DNA of 63,717 bases, taken from Salinisphaera orenii subsp. halophila YIM 95161. Its GTDB lineage: Bacteria; Pseudomonadota; Gammaproteobacteria; Nevskiales; Salinisphaeraceae. The notes under the pieces were generated by a model. That model did not search any database, was not told the DNA's origin, and was given only the letters and a program-made list of their open reading frames with translations. A program made the position numbers and the translations under genes. The stretch's first letter is position 1; each line of letters begins with the position of its first letter. Positions 1 through 8,118 of this stretch are shown one piece after another. The stretch covers positions 1 to 63,717 of the forward strand of contig NZ_AYKF01000063.1 of the NCBI RefSeq assembly GCF_003732545.1, given 5' to 3'.

Positions 1-165
1 AATCGCGCCCCGGTGTCCGGCTGGCGATGGCCGACGCCCGGCTACCGTCGAGGCTCGGCGACCGCACGCGCCTCACGCTGCAACAGCCCGGGCATATGCC
101 GTCACCACGCCGGAGCAAGACGATCGGCGCTTCATGGCCGGCGCTGCATTGGCTAGACTGGCCGG
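1..165. other. window edge, no supported gene
   Basis: No convincing coding frame is seen before the ATPase gene. Short open frames on both strands lack family features. The sequence TAGACT at about 154-159 could be a -10 element for the next gene, but no good -35 is visible. Confidence 0.4.
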
Positions 166-1065
166 ATGCAGAATACAGACACCCTGGAACGAATACTCAC
201 CCAGCTGACCCGGCTGGCCGATATCGACGAAGCCCGGCTCGCCGACGAACGGCGCGCGGTCGGCGGTGATATCGACTGGTCCGCGCGCGCGTTCCGCTGG
301 CGCGACGACGGCCGCCTGCAGGCGATTCCCGCGCCGGCCACGATGCCACTCGACCGGCTGCACGGTATCGACCGCCAGAAGGCGCGGCTGCTCGCGAACA
401 CGCGCCAGTTCGTCGCCGGCCGGCCCGCCAACAACGCCCTGCTCTGGGGCTCGCGCGGGACCGGCAAATCGTCGCTCGTGCGTGCGCTGCTGCCCGAATT
501 CGCCGACGACGGCCTGCGCATCGTCGAGGTGCCGGCCCACCGGCTGGTCGATCTGCCCGACCTCGTGGCCACGCTGGCCGGGCGCAGCGAGCGCTTTCTC
601 GTCTTCTCCGACGATCTATCGTTCGAAGCGGGCGACGGCAGCTACAAGGCGCTCAAGGCCGTGCTCGACGGGTCGCTGGCCGCAGCCCCCGAGAACGTCC
701 TGATCTACGCGACGTCCAATCGACGCCACCTGTTGCCGGAGTACCAGTCCGAGAATCAGGCCTCGCGCACGGTCGACGCGGCCAGTGGCGAAATCCATCA
801 CGGCGAGGCGGTGGAGGAAAAGATCTCGCTGTCCGAACGATTCGGGCTGTGGCTATCGTTCTACCCCTTTGATCAGAGCCATTACCTGGCGATCGCGGCC
901 CGCCATCTCGCCGCCCACGGCATCGAAGCCGAAGTCGGCATCGACCAGCCCTGGGAGCGCGAAGCGCTGCAGTGGGCGCTGGCGCGGGGCAATCGTTCCG
1001 GGCGCACCGCAGAACAGTTCGCCCGCGACTGGGCGGGGCGATTTTCAGCCGACGACGCACTCTAG
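166..1065 (+). CDS. DUF815 family AAA+ ATPase
   Basis: The 299-residue product matches the DUF815 ATPase family, widespread in proteobacteria and of unsettled role. The P-loop GSRGTGKS lies at residues 95-102 and a Walker B-like strand (FLVFSDD) at 144-150. The motif ATSNRRHLLPE follows, as in the helicase-like core of this family. Length is normal for the family. The ATG at 166 is chosen because the protein starts just before the conserved N-terminal helix; the ribosome site is weak. No operon partner is evident: the next gene downstream is on the other strand. The family call is firm; the substrate is unknown. Confidence 0.85.
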   Translation: MQNTDTLERILTQLTRLADIDEARLADERRAVGGDIDWSARAFRWRDDGRLQAIPAPATMPLDRLHGIDRQKARLLANTRQFVAGRPANNALLWGSRGTGKSSLVRALLPEFADDGLRIVEVPAHRLVDLPDLVATLAGRSERFLVFSDDLSFEAGDGSYKALKAVLDGSLAAAPENVLIYATSNRRHLLPEYQSENQASRTVDAASGEIHHGEAVEEKISLSERFGLWLSFYPFDQSHYLAIAARHLAAHGIEAEVGIDQPWEREALQWALARGNRSGRTAEQFARDWAGRFSADDAL

Positions 1066-1098
1066 AATTCGAAGTCGTCGTGATTGAGTCGCTGACCT

Positions 1099-1977
1099 TC
1101 AGGTCGCGACGCGCGCCACACAAACGCCGAAATCGATCATGTAGCCGGCCCGTTCCGCGCCGTTCACGAGGATGATCCGCGTATCGATCGCCCCGGCGTA
1201 CGCCCGCGCTTCACCGCTGAAATCCGAAGCGGTGATCAAGACGCCCTTGCGTACGCGTCTGCCCTGCAGGGCGCCAGCGAACTTCTGTATCTCGGGCCGC
1301 CCCACCACGCTCGACCAGCGCTTGGCCTGGACATGGATCGCGTCCCGCGCGAGCCGATCCTCCTTGATCACGCCGTCCACGCGACCGTCACCCGACTGGC
1401 CGAACGTCTGACCGGCGCTGCGGCGCGAGCCGCCGTAGCCCATCGCGACCAGCAGCTCGACGACCAGCCGTTCGAAAAGGGCCGGCGAGCCAGCCAGCAC
1501 TTTGTCCAGAAGTTCGACTTCGAGCGCGTCTCGCATGCGTGGATCGCGCTGCTCGATCTAATCGCACGGGTCGTTGACTCGGCTACAGCGTCGCCGTTTT
1601 CCGTTTTGGTTCGTCGACGGCTGTTTCTTTCACTCGGCCCGCGGAAGTGCCGATACGGCTCAAAGCGCTTGCGGTATCCAAGATCGATTCGTTCTTTTCC
1701 TCGACGAGGCCGCCCGGCCCGCCGGCGTGATGCGATAGCCGGCGCGCGCCGGCAAATCGATCAGGCCGCCCCACGCCTTGAGATGCACCTGGGCCCGCAC
1801 CACACGATTCACGAATACCGACTGCTGACCGCTCGGCAGCATTGCCGCCCTTTCGTCTTCCGAAAGTTCGAAATGCCCGGCGCGTGCGGCGAGCGTCTCG
1901 TAGTTGGCATGAATCCGTTCATCGGACAGAGGAACCAACAGGGGCCGCAGGACCGTCTGAAAATCGGGATCGCTCAG
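1099..1977 (-). pseudogene. mrr: disrupted Mrr-type restriction endonuclease
   Basis: Two pieces of an Mrr protein lie in one frame but are separated by stops. The upstream piece (1977 down to a TGA at 1660-1662) carries the N-terminal winged-helix domain, with PDFQTVLRPLL and LPSGQQ motifs. The downstream piece (ATG at 1536, stop at 1099) carries the catalytic PD-(D/E)xK-like domain, with GDGRVDG and the QAKRW motif typical of Mrr_cat. Between them the best-looking linker (LVEEKNESILDT) sits in another frame from about 1708 to a TAG at 1583-1585, and a TAG stands at 1558-1560. At least two lesions are therefore needed. The only start at the conserved N-terminus is CTG at 1977, overlapping the sprT stop. 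Mrr enzymes cut DNA with modified bases. This copy looks inactive, unless assembly errors explain the breaks. Confidence 0.8.
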
Positions 1978-2525
1978 CCGGCCTCGGGCGCGGCGACGAG
2001 CGTCTCACCGCACCGGCGGCACAGGTAGGTCGTGCCCGCCTGCGCCCGCTTGTGGCGGATACTGGTCAACCAGGCGGGTTCATCGCAGCGACATCGATAG
2101 CGATGACGCGTCAGCCGCCGTGTCGGCTCGGCGGGCAGCGTATGGCACGGCGCCGGCTCGACGCCGAAGGCTCGCATGAGCGCTTTCCATTCCGCGCCAT
2201 GCGGCTTTGCGCGACGGCCGCACAGCCGATGGATCACGACGTGCGCCACCTCGTGGGGCACGGTCTCGGCGAGCATCTCGCTCGGGTGGGAGGCCAGCAG
2301 CGCGGCGTTGATGCGGATGGCGCAGTCGCCGCGGCGACGCGCGAGAATCGCCTGGCCCGCGGCCCGGCCGCGCAGATCGAAACGCACCGCCGGTACCGGC
2401 AGCCGCGCGGCGCTGGCGCCGGTGATCTCGCGCGCTCGCATGATCCAGTGCGCGGTGGCCTCGACGGCTCGGGCCTGCGGATCGTCGTCGTCGAGATCGA
2501 GTCGCTGCTGTTCGGCTCCGGCCAT
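1974..2525 (-). CDS. sprT: SprT-family zinc metalloprotease-like protein
   Basis: The 183-residue product has the HExxH zinc site (HEVAH, residues 91-95), a further histidine near 109 in a HGAEW context, and a C-terminal zinc ribbon with Cys145, Cys147, Cys169 and Cys172. This is the bacterial SprT layout, related to the protease core of eukaryotic Spartan. The cellular role of bacterial SprT is poorly known. The ATG at 2525 gives the normal family length. Its TGA overlaps the start of the broken mrr gene downstream, so the two were probably one transcription unit. Confidence 0.85.
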   Translation of the reverse strand: MAGAEQQRLDLDDDDPQARAVEATAHWIMRAREITGASAARLPVPAVRFDLRGRAAGQAILARRRGDCAIRINAALLASHPSEMLAETVPHEVAHVVIHRLCGRRAKPHGAEWKALMRAFGVEPAPCHTLPAEPTRRLTRHRYRCRCDEPAWLTSIRHKRAQAGTTYLCRRCGETLVAAPEAG

Positions 2526-2554
2526 GCGTACCGTTGGCTTCGTGGGCGGGCGCC

Positions 2555-3229
2555 TCAGGATACCCGTTTGCGCGGGACCACCCCAGACTGCGGCGCGGCC
2601 GTCAGTGCGAGCGCCTGCCGCAGGGCCAGGCGCTGCCGACGAATCCAGTCGGCATCCGCCAGCCGGTCGCGCAGACAGAAGGGAAACTGCTGGCTGAGCT
2701 CGGCCAGACGCCGGTCCGCGTGTTCACGCGCCGCGCGCAGCCGGTCATGCTCCCGGCGCAGGGCCACCACGGCCTGCGGCAGGCGCGCGTGACGCGCCAG
2801 CGGTCGGGCCTCGGGCAGCAGCCGGGCCAGCGTTTCGCGGTCGCCGTGGCGATAGGCCGCCATCGCGCGGGGCCAGAGACCGTCGCCGTCCGCGGCGGCG
2901 GCCTGCGGCACCACCCGCGGATGCAGCAGCGCGAGCAGCGCACGGAAACTGTCGCGGGCCACGGCGGCCTCGGTCGCCGTCAGTGTCGACCAGTGCTCGC
3001 GTTCGGCCTGGGCGGCGGCCATGCGCATTTCCGGCGCGCTGGCGCGGTCGCGGCGCAGGTCGCCGAAGGCGGCCCAGTAGCGCGCCGCCCACTCGGGGCC
3101 GTCGTGGAAGCGCCAGTCCGCCTCGATCGACAGCGCGCGGGCCAGACGACGGCGTTCGTCGCGGGCCGCCCGGTACAGCGTGCCGTGGGCGGGGTGAATC
3201 AGCGTGCCGGCGGTATTCGATGTGGTCAT
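2555..3229 (-). CDS. hypothetical protein, charged and coiled-coil prone
   Basis: The 224-residue product starts MTTSNTAGTL at an ATG preceded by GGGAG in the right place, which decides this start over the long upstream extension of the same frame. The sequence is rich in Arg, Ala and Leu. A run of heptad-like residues near 170-200 suggests a coiled coil. A stretch around residue 100 (LLALLHPRV) faintly recalls J-domain-related proteins, but no HPD motif is present. No function can be assigned. It sits between sprT and the WYL regulator on the same strand. Confidence 0.6.
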   Translation of the reverse strand: MTTSNTAGTLIHPAHGTLYRAARDERRRLARALSIEADWRFHDGPEWAARYWAAFGDLRRDRASAPEMRMAAAQAEREHWSTLTATEAAVARDSFRALLALLHPRVVPQAAAADGDGLWPRAMAAYRHGDRETLARLLPEARPLARHARLPQAVVALRREHDRLRAAREHADRRLAELSQQFPFCLRDRLADADWIRRQRLALRQALALTAAPQSGVVPRKRVS

Positions 3230-3306
3230 GCTCGACTCCCTGTGTTGGCGTCGAGCACAGGGTGGCCGCGGCGGTGGGTCAATCGGCGACCCGCCGCTGT
3301 ATGAAT

Positions 3307-4311
3307 CTACAATTTTTCGATATTCACCGCCGTATCGGCATAGCGCACCGCGGCGCGCCGCAGCCGATCGGCGGCGGCTTCGCGCAGCGCCGCAGGCGCG
3401 ATGATCTCGGCCTCCGGACCATAGGCGAGCACGTCCTGCAGCAGTTCCTCGGCGGCCGCATACGGCACGCGCAGCTCGTAGCCGCCGTCGTCGTGCCAGT
3501 GGCCGCTCTGATCCGGATGCCACTGTTCGTCGGCCACCCAGCGGGCCGCGCGGGCCGAGAACCGGACCACGGCGATCTGCGTGGCCGCGCCGGAGATGAT
3601 GCCGTAGCCGCTGCCCAGTTCGCGGTCCAGCGCCGCGGCGTCCATGTCGATCGCCGTCGCCTCCGTGATCTCCGCCCGACGGATCCGGTCCAGCGAGAAG
3701 CTGCGAAGGCCCTCGGCGTCGTGGCACCAGGCGTCCAGATACCAGTTGTCGCGATAGTAGACGAGCCGCTGGGGTGAGACGGTGCGCCGGCTCTCGGTGT
3801 CGCGGGCGCGGCCGTGATAGCGGATATCCAGCCGGCGCCGCATCGCCAGCGCCCCCGCGACGTCCGCGAAGGCGGCGCCGGGCCGGCGGGCGCTGGCGCG
3901 CAGGATGCGGGTCCGGCGCGCCAGTTCGCCGGTGCCCATGGCCCGGCTTTCCAGAATCCGCTCGAGGCGCTTGCGGATCGGGTCGAGATCGGCGGCGAGC
4001 AGACCGGGCTGAACGGTCTCCAGCAGCTGATCCATGGCCAGCAGCGAGACCAGCTCGGAAGCGTTGAACCACAGCCCCGGCAGTTCGAAATGCGCGTCCG
4101 GCGAGGCGCCGTCGGCCAGCGCGTAGTAGTAGCCGTTATACTCGCGGTCGTATTCGATCGGCGCATCGAGATACAGCCGCATGTCGCGGATGATGCGCTT
4201 GACCGTGGCCGGCGAGCATTCGAGGCGCTCTTCCAGCGTGGCCTTCGGGATCGGCCGGCGCGCGCCGGCCAGCTGGCGATGCAGCGCGTAGATGCGGTCG
4301 AACACATTCAT
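3307..4311 (-). CDS. HTH-WYL domain transcriptional regulator
   Basis: The 334-residue protein has an N-terminal helix-turn-helix at about residues 15-50 (KATLEERLECSPATVKRIIR) and a WYL domain in the middle with NWYLDAWC followed by FSLDRI. A C-terminal WCX-like extension follows. WYL domains sense small ligands or nucleic acids and control nearby genes. The ATG at 4311 places the helix-turn-helix at the N-terminus as in relatives; longer starts run into the divergent promoter region. It is divergent from the SRPBCC-SDR fusion, with 123 bases between the starts, so that gene is a likely target. This last point is inference. Confidence 0.85.
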   Translation of the reverse strand: MNVFDRIYALHRQLAGARRPIPKATLEERLECSPATVKRIIRDMRLYLDAPIEYDREYNGYYYALADGASPDAHFELPGLWFNASELVSLLAMDQLLETVQPGLLAADLDPIRKRLERILESRAMGTGELARRTRILRASARRPGAAFADVAGALAMRRRLDIRYHGRARDTESRRTVSPQRLVYYRDNWYLDAWCHDAEGLRSFSLDRIRRAEITEATAIDMDAAALDRELGSGYGIISGAATQIAVVRFSARAARWVADEQWHPDQSGHWHDDGGYELRVPYAAAEELLQDVLAYGPEAEIIAPAALREAAADRLRRAAVRYADTAVNIEKL

Positions 4312-4434
4312 GTCCGCCAGTGTAACCAGCCTGCAGCGCGGCGCCGAACCGCCTGCCGAAAAACGCGCCTTGCAGCCGGGCACTGCACTGCACAAACTGG
4401 TGTCATACTGGGTACACGACACACGCCTGTCCCC

Positions 4435-5847
4435 ATGATCCGTATCCGGAAGAGTATCCGCGTCGCCCGCGGCGTCGCCGACTGTTATCGCTATCTCGTT
4501 GATTTTTCGACCAGCGAGCAATGGGACCCCGCGGTCTACCGGGCCGCCAAGCGCACCCCCGGCGCGCCCGGCGTCGGCACCGAATTCGACGTCACGGTCT
4601 CGCTGTTCGGCCGTCGGCGCGAGCTACGCTATCGCATCGAATCCCTGGCGCCCGGCACGGCCATCGTGCTCTGCGGCACCGGTGCCGGCATGGTCTCCGA
4701 GGAGCGGATCGAACTGGTCGCCGATGGCGATGCGACGACCGTCGAATACCGGGCCGACTTCACGCTGACGGGCCTGCTCGGCTGGTCTAAGCCGGCCGCC
4801 CGGGCGCTGGTCGAGCGCATGACCGGGGCGGCGCTCGCGGGTCTGCGCGACGCGCTCGAAATCGACACGACCCCGCCGCGCCAGGGGTGGCGAGACTACA
4901 TCGCCGACCGCAGCTTGATCGCCGCCGCACCGAGCTTCACCGAACGCGGTTATCTGGCGCTGGACGACAAGGCCCACAGCGAGTTCATGGACGACCGCGT
5001 GGTGGTGGTCACCGGCGCCACCGGTGGGATCGGCGAAGCCATCGCCGCGGAGTACGCCCGCCTGGGCGCGACCACGGTGATCGTGGGCCGGGACGCGCAG
5101 CGTCTGGCGGCGGCCGCGACGCGCGTGCGCGATTTCGCCGGCTGCGCGGCCGAGCGCGTGACCACCGTCGAAGCCGATCTGCTGGATCTCGCCCAGACCC
5201 GCGCGGCCGCGGACGCACTCGTGGCCGCGCATCCGCGCATCGACGTGCTCGTCAACAACGCGGGCGCCCTGTTCGTCGAACGCGCGACCACGGCGGACGG
5301 CTTCGAGCGCACGCTCGCGATCAACCTGGTCGCGCCGTTCGTGCTGACGGAGGGCCTGATGCCGGCGCTCGGCGCGGCCCGCGGCCGCGTGGTGAACATG
5401 TCCAGCGGCGGCATGTATCTTCAGCCGCTGGTCCTGGCGGACCTGAATTTCGCCGAGGGCCGCTTCGACGGGACCAAGGCCTACGCCCGCGCCAAGCGCG
5501 GCCTGGTCGCGCTGACCCGACACTGGGCACGGCGCTACGCCGAGACCGGCGTGACCTTCAACGCCATGCATCCCGGCTGGGTCGCGACCGCAGGCGTGGC
5601 CCAGTCGCTGCCGGGCTTCAACCGCGCGCTGGGCCGCTTCCTGCGGGATGCCCGAATGGGCGCGGATACCGCCGTGTGGCTGGGGGCATCGCGGGCCGCG
5701 GGTCGAATCAATGGCGAGTTCTTCTTCGACCGCCGGCCGCATCCCACGGCCGTGTTGCCCAACACGCGAGTACGGCCGAGCGAGGCCCAGCAACTCCACG
5801 GCTGGCTGCGCAACGCCACCGGAATGGACGGCCATGGCGTCGGATAA
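4435..5847 (+). CDS. SRPBCC domain fused to short-chain dehydrogenase/reductase
   Basis: The 470-residue protein joins two domains. Residues 1-145 look like an SRPBCC (polyketide cyclase/START-like) ligand-binding fold. Residues 186-450 are a classical SDR, with the NAD(P)-binding TGATGGIG at 193-200, NNAG at 274-277, a Ser near 323 and the catalytic Tyr350-x3-Lys354. The SDR half resembles the retinol dehydrogenase/WWOX-like group that acts on hydrophobic substrates. The SRPBCC half may present such a substrate. The ATG at 4435 begins the SRPBCC fold. Its stop overlaps the next gene by 14 bases, so the two are translationally coupled. The reaction is unknown. The upstream gap holds TCATACT (4403-4409) as a possible -10. 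Confidence 0.8.
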   Translation: MIRIRKSIRVARGVADCYRYLVDFSTSEQWDPAVYRAAKRTPGAPGVGTEFDVTVSLFGRRRELRYRIESLAPGTAIVLCGTGAGMVSEERIELVADGDATTVEYRADFTLTGLLGWSKPAARALVERMTGAALAGLRDALEIDTTPPRQGWRDYIADRSLIAAAPSFTERGYLALDDKAHSEFMDDRVVVVTGATGGIGEAIAAEYARLGATTVIVGRDAQRLAAAATRVRDFAGCAAERVTTVEADLLDLAQTRAAADALVAAHPRIDVLVNNAGALFVERATTADGFERTLAINLVAPFVLTEGLMPALGAARGRVVNMSSGGMYLQPLVLADLNFAEGRFDGTKAYARAKRGLVALTRHWARRYAETGVTFNAMHPGWVATAGVAQSLPGFNRALGRFLRDARMGADTAVWLGASRAAGRINGEFFFDRRPHPTAVLPNTRVRPSEAQQLHGWLRNATGMDGHGVG

Positions 5848-7120
5848 CAGCGAACAACGCCGTCGGCGCCGGCGCATGTTCGGCGCCGGCGTACGCACGC
5901 TCGGCCGCAGCATGCTGCATACGATGCCCGGCTACGATCGTGCCCGCAGCTGGCAGAAGACCGGCCAGGACTGGTACGACACGCTGGGCTCGCTCAAGGG
6001 CGCGGCGATGAAGCTCGGCCAGATCGCGTCGCAGTATCGCGACTTCCTGCCGGAACAGCTGGTCGATCAGCTCTCGCGCCTGCAGCGCAACGCCGAGCCT
6101 TGGGACTACGCGCGACTCACCCCGGTGCTGGATGCGACCTGGAGCGAAGCCCAGCGCGCCCGCCTGGTCGAGATCGACACCGAGGCCATCGCCGCGGCGT
6201 CGATCGGCCAGGTCCACCGCGGCCGGCTGGACGACGACCGCGACGTCGTCGTCAAGATTCGCTACCCCGGCGTGGCCGACGCGGTCGACGCCGACATCGA
6301 CAACCTCGCCCGCCTGCTCAAGCTCTCGCGTTTTCTGCCCGTGCGCGGCAGCGACATCGACGCCGTGCTCGAGGAACTGCGGCTGCGCTTCATCGAGGAG
6401 ACCGATTACCGCCACGAGCTCGCCAATCTTCAGACGCTTCGGGCGATGACGCTGCCGGGCTACGTGCTGCCCGAACCGGTATCCGAGCTGTGTACCGAGG
6501 CGGTGCTCGTGACAACGCACGTGGCGTCGCGTCCGATCGCCGAAGCGCCGCCGAGGCTGGGCGCGGCCGTGGTGTCGTCGATCTGCCGCCAGGTGTTCAC
6601 CTTCGGCGCCCTGCACGCCGACCCGCACCCCGGCAATTTCGGCGTGACCGACGACGAACGCATCGCCCTGTTCGATTTCGGCTGCGTGAAATACTTCGAC
6701 CGGGCGACCCGCGACGCGCTGCGCGATGTGGTCGCTGCCGCCCTGATCGCGGACTGGCACGGCGTGCACGACGCCCTGGAGCGTCTCGGCGTGGTCCCGG
6801 CGGACAGCTGGGCGGACCACGGCCGCACCTACGCCGAGATCTATCGACGGCATGCCGAGGCCACGCTCGAACCGCTGCGCGCCCAGCCCGACTATGTCTT
6901 CGACGACGACGGGTTGATCCAGTCGATCCACGCCGAGATCCGCGAGTCGCTGCGTCACTGGAAACGCTTCAACGCCGCACCGGAGCTGGTCTTTCTGATG
7001 CGCACCCTCAGCGGTCTGTACTGGATCCTGCGCAGCATGAAGGGCCAGGCCCCGCTGATCGCCGAGCTGGAGGCGATCGCGGCGGGCGCCTACGATCCGC
7101 CGGACGACGCCGACGCCTGA
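5834..7120 (+). CDS. ABC1/ADCK/UbiB-family atypical kinase
   Basis: The 428-residue product has the family hallmarks. These are the KxGQ motif (MKLGQ, residues 59-63), the Ala-rich loop before SIGQVH (about 119-128), the ATP-binding Lys141 in VVKIRYPG, an ETDYRHE stretch, HADPHPGN and the metal-binding DFG. UbiB/COQ8 members act as ATPases in ubiquinone biosynthesis, but many paralogs handle other lipids. Because it overlaps the SRPBCC-SDR gene and is not next to ubiE or ubiJ, I infer a dedicated lipid or quinone role rather than the housekeeping UbiB. The ATG at 5834 is chosen to keep the conserved N-terminus and coupling. Confidence 0.85.
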   Translation: MASDNSEQRRRRRRMFGAGVRTLGRSMLHTMPGYDRARSWQKTGQDWYDTLGSLKGAAMKLGQIASQYRDFLPEQLVDQLSRLQRNAEPWDYARLTPVLDATWSEAQRARLVEIDTEAIAAASIGQVHRGRLDDDRDVVVKIRYPGVADAVDADIDNLARLLKLSRFLPVRGSDIDAVLEELRLRFIEETDYRHELANLQTLRAMTLPGYVLPEPVSELCTEAVLVTTHVASRPIAEAPPRLGAAVVSSICRQVFTFGALHADPHPGNFGVTDDERIALFDFGCVKYFDRATRDALRDVVAAALIADWHGVHDALERLGVVPADSWADHGRTYAEIYRRHAEATLEPLRAQPDYVFDDDGLIQSIHAEIRESLRHWKRFNAAPELVFLMRTLSGLYWILRSMKGQAPLIAELEAIAAGAYDPPDDADA

Positions 7121-7141
7121 TCGGACCCGCCGGCGGATTGT

Positions 7142-7147
7142 TATACT
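7142..7147 (+). promoter_or_regulatory. candidate -10 element of yhhQ
   Basis: TATACT, preceded by TGT, is one base from the TATAAT consensus and would start an RNA near 7154 that carries the riboswitch. The -35 is not recognisable. Confidence 0.45.
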
Positions 7148-7192
7148 TTCGCCGGTTCATGCTGTATCGCTCGGCGCGGCTCGCGCGGCGAT

Positions 7193-7222
7193 GCGGGTTC
7201 CCTCACCCCGCCAGAAAAAAGG
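7193..7222 (+). ncRNA. preQ1-I riboswitch controlling yhhQ
   Basis: The leader folds as a class I preQ1 aptamer. Stem P1 is GCGGG (7193-7197) with CCCGC (7207-7211). The loop begins with the conserved UUC and ends with a C before the 3-prime strand. An A-rich tail (CAGAAAAAAGG, 7212-7222) closes the pseudoknot. CCU (7201-7203) can pair with the terminal AGG (7220-7222), which is also the Shine-Dalgarno sequence 6 bases before the ATG at 7229. Ligand binding would therefore block translation. The gene behind it is the queuosine-precursor transporter, as expected for this class. Confidence 0.8.
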
Positions 7223-7228
7223 CCCGTC

Positions 7229-7906
7229 ATGCTCGATCTGTCCACACGTCAGGCGCGGCGCGTTCTCGCCGTGGTGGCGGCGTTTCACGTTGCGGTGATC
7301 GCCTCCAGCAATTACCTCGTGCAGCTGCCGTTCACGCTGGCCGGTTTCCACACCACCTGGGGCGCGTTCACCTTCCCGTTCATATTCCTCGCGACCGACC
7401 TCACCGTTCGCCTGTTCGGCGCCGGGCTCGCCCGCCGCATCATCTTCTGGGTGATGCTGCCCGCCCTGGCGGTGTCGTATCTGCTGTCGGTGCTGTTCGT
7501 GGACGCGCGTTTCGCGGGCTGGGCGGCGCTCACCGTATTCGACGTCCCCGTGGCCCGCATCGCCATCGCCAGCTTCGCCGCCTATCTGTACGGGCAACTC
7601 CTGGATATCGTCGTATTCAGCCGTCTGCGCCGGCTCAAACGCTGGTGGGTCGCCCCGGCCGCCTCCACCGTGTTCGGCAACATGCTGGACACGCTGCTGT
7701 TCTTCTCGATCGCCTTCATGGGCAGCCGCAACCCCTTCATGGCCGAGCACTGGTTCGAGATCGCCTGCGTCGACTATGCGTTCAAGCTCGTCATCAGCCT
7801 GGGGTTGTTCGTGCCGTTGTACGGCGTTCTGCTGCGCGTGCTGGCCCGCCGCATCCTCGCCTGGACCGACGATCGCGGCCCGAGCGCTTTGGCACTACCG
7901 CGTTGA
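7229..7906 (+). CDS. yhhQ: queuosine precursor transporter (YhhQ/DUF165)
   Basis: The 225-residue protein is almost wholly membrane helices (about six). It carries motifs of the YhhQ/Vut_1 family: SNYLVQLPF near residue 27, FPFIFLATDLT near 50 and GNMLDTLLFF near 155. YhhQ imports preQ0 or preQ1 for queuosine modification of tRNA. It sits alone on its transcript behind a preQ1-I riboswitch, which supports the call strongly. The ATG at 7229 follows the riboswitch-embedded AGG ribosome site. Length is normal for the family. Confidence 0.93.
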   Translation: MLDLSTRQARRVLAVVAAFHVAVIASSNYLVQLPFTLAGFHTTWGAFTFPFIFLATDLTVRLFGAGLARRIIFWVMLPALAVSYLLSVLFVDARFAGWAALTVFDVPVARIAIASFAAYLYGQLLDIVVFSRLRRLKRWWVAPAASTVFGNMLDTLLFFSIAFMGSRNPFMAEHWFEIACVDYAFKLVISLGLFVPLYGVLLRVLARRILAWTDDRGPSALALPR

Positions 7907-8035
7907 GGGCCGGGGTTAGGGGCACTTCGGCAACGCGGCCCGGGGCGTATCGATCCGCGGCACAGCCTGGATAGCGGCGCTGGCGCCCCGTAATCTTTTC
8001 TTGTCGCCACCACTACGCGATCGAAACTTTTATCG

Positions 8036-8041
8036 TATGAT
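8036..8041 (+). promoter_or_regulatory. candidate -10 element of the sulfation-like operon
   Basis: TATGAT differs by one base from TATAAT and lies 78 bases before the start at 8119. No clear -35 is visible. The RNA would include the two leader hairpins. Confidence 0.4.
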
Positions 8042-8067
8042 CGTGTCTCTGTAAGGCCGAGCGCACT

Positions 8068-8113
8068 GACGCCGAACCATCGGCGTCGGCTTGTGGGGGA
8101 CCCGGAACGGGTC
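8068..8113 (+). promoter_or_regulatory. two tandem hairpins in the leader of the 8119 gene
   Basis: The first hairpin is a perfect 8-base stem (GACGCCGA with TCGGCGTC, 8068-8087, loop ACCA). The second is GACCC (8099-8103) with GGGTC (8109-8113) and loop GGAAC. It ends 5 bases before the ATG and takes in part of the G-rich ribosome site (8095-8100). No T-run follows either, so they are not a standard terminator. They may modulate translation. Confidence 0.4.
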
Positions 8114-8118
8114 GCAGC

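Noticed and set aside
3230-4072. N-terminal extension of the hypothetical gene that ends at 2555
   Set aside because: It overlaps the WYL gene on the same strand in another frame; the ATG at 3229 has a good ribosome site.
3814-4434. Long upstream extension of the SRPBCC-SDR frame
   Set aside because: It lies over the WYL gene on the opposite strand and has no family features; high GC content leaves such frames open by chance.
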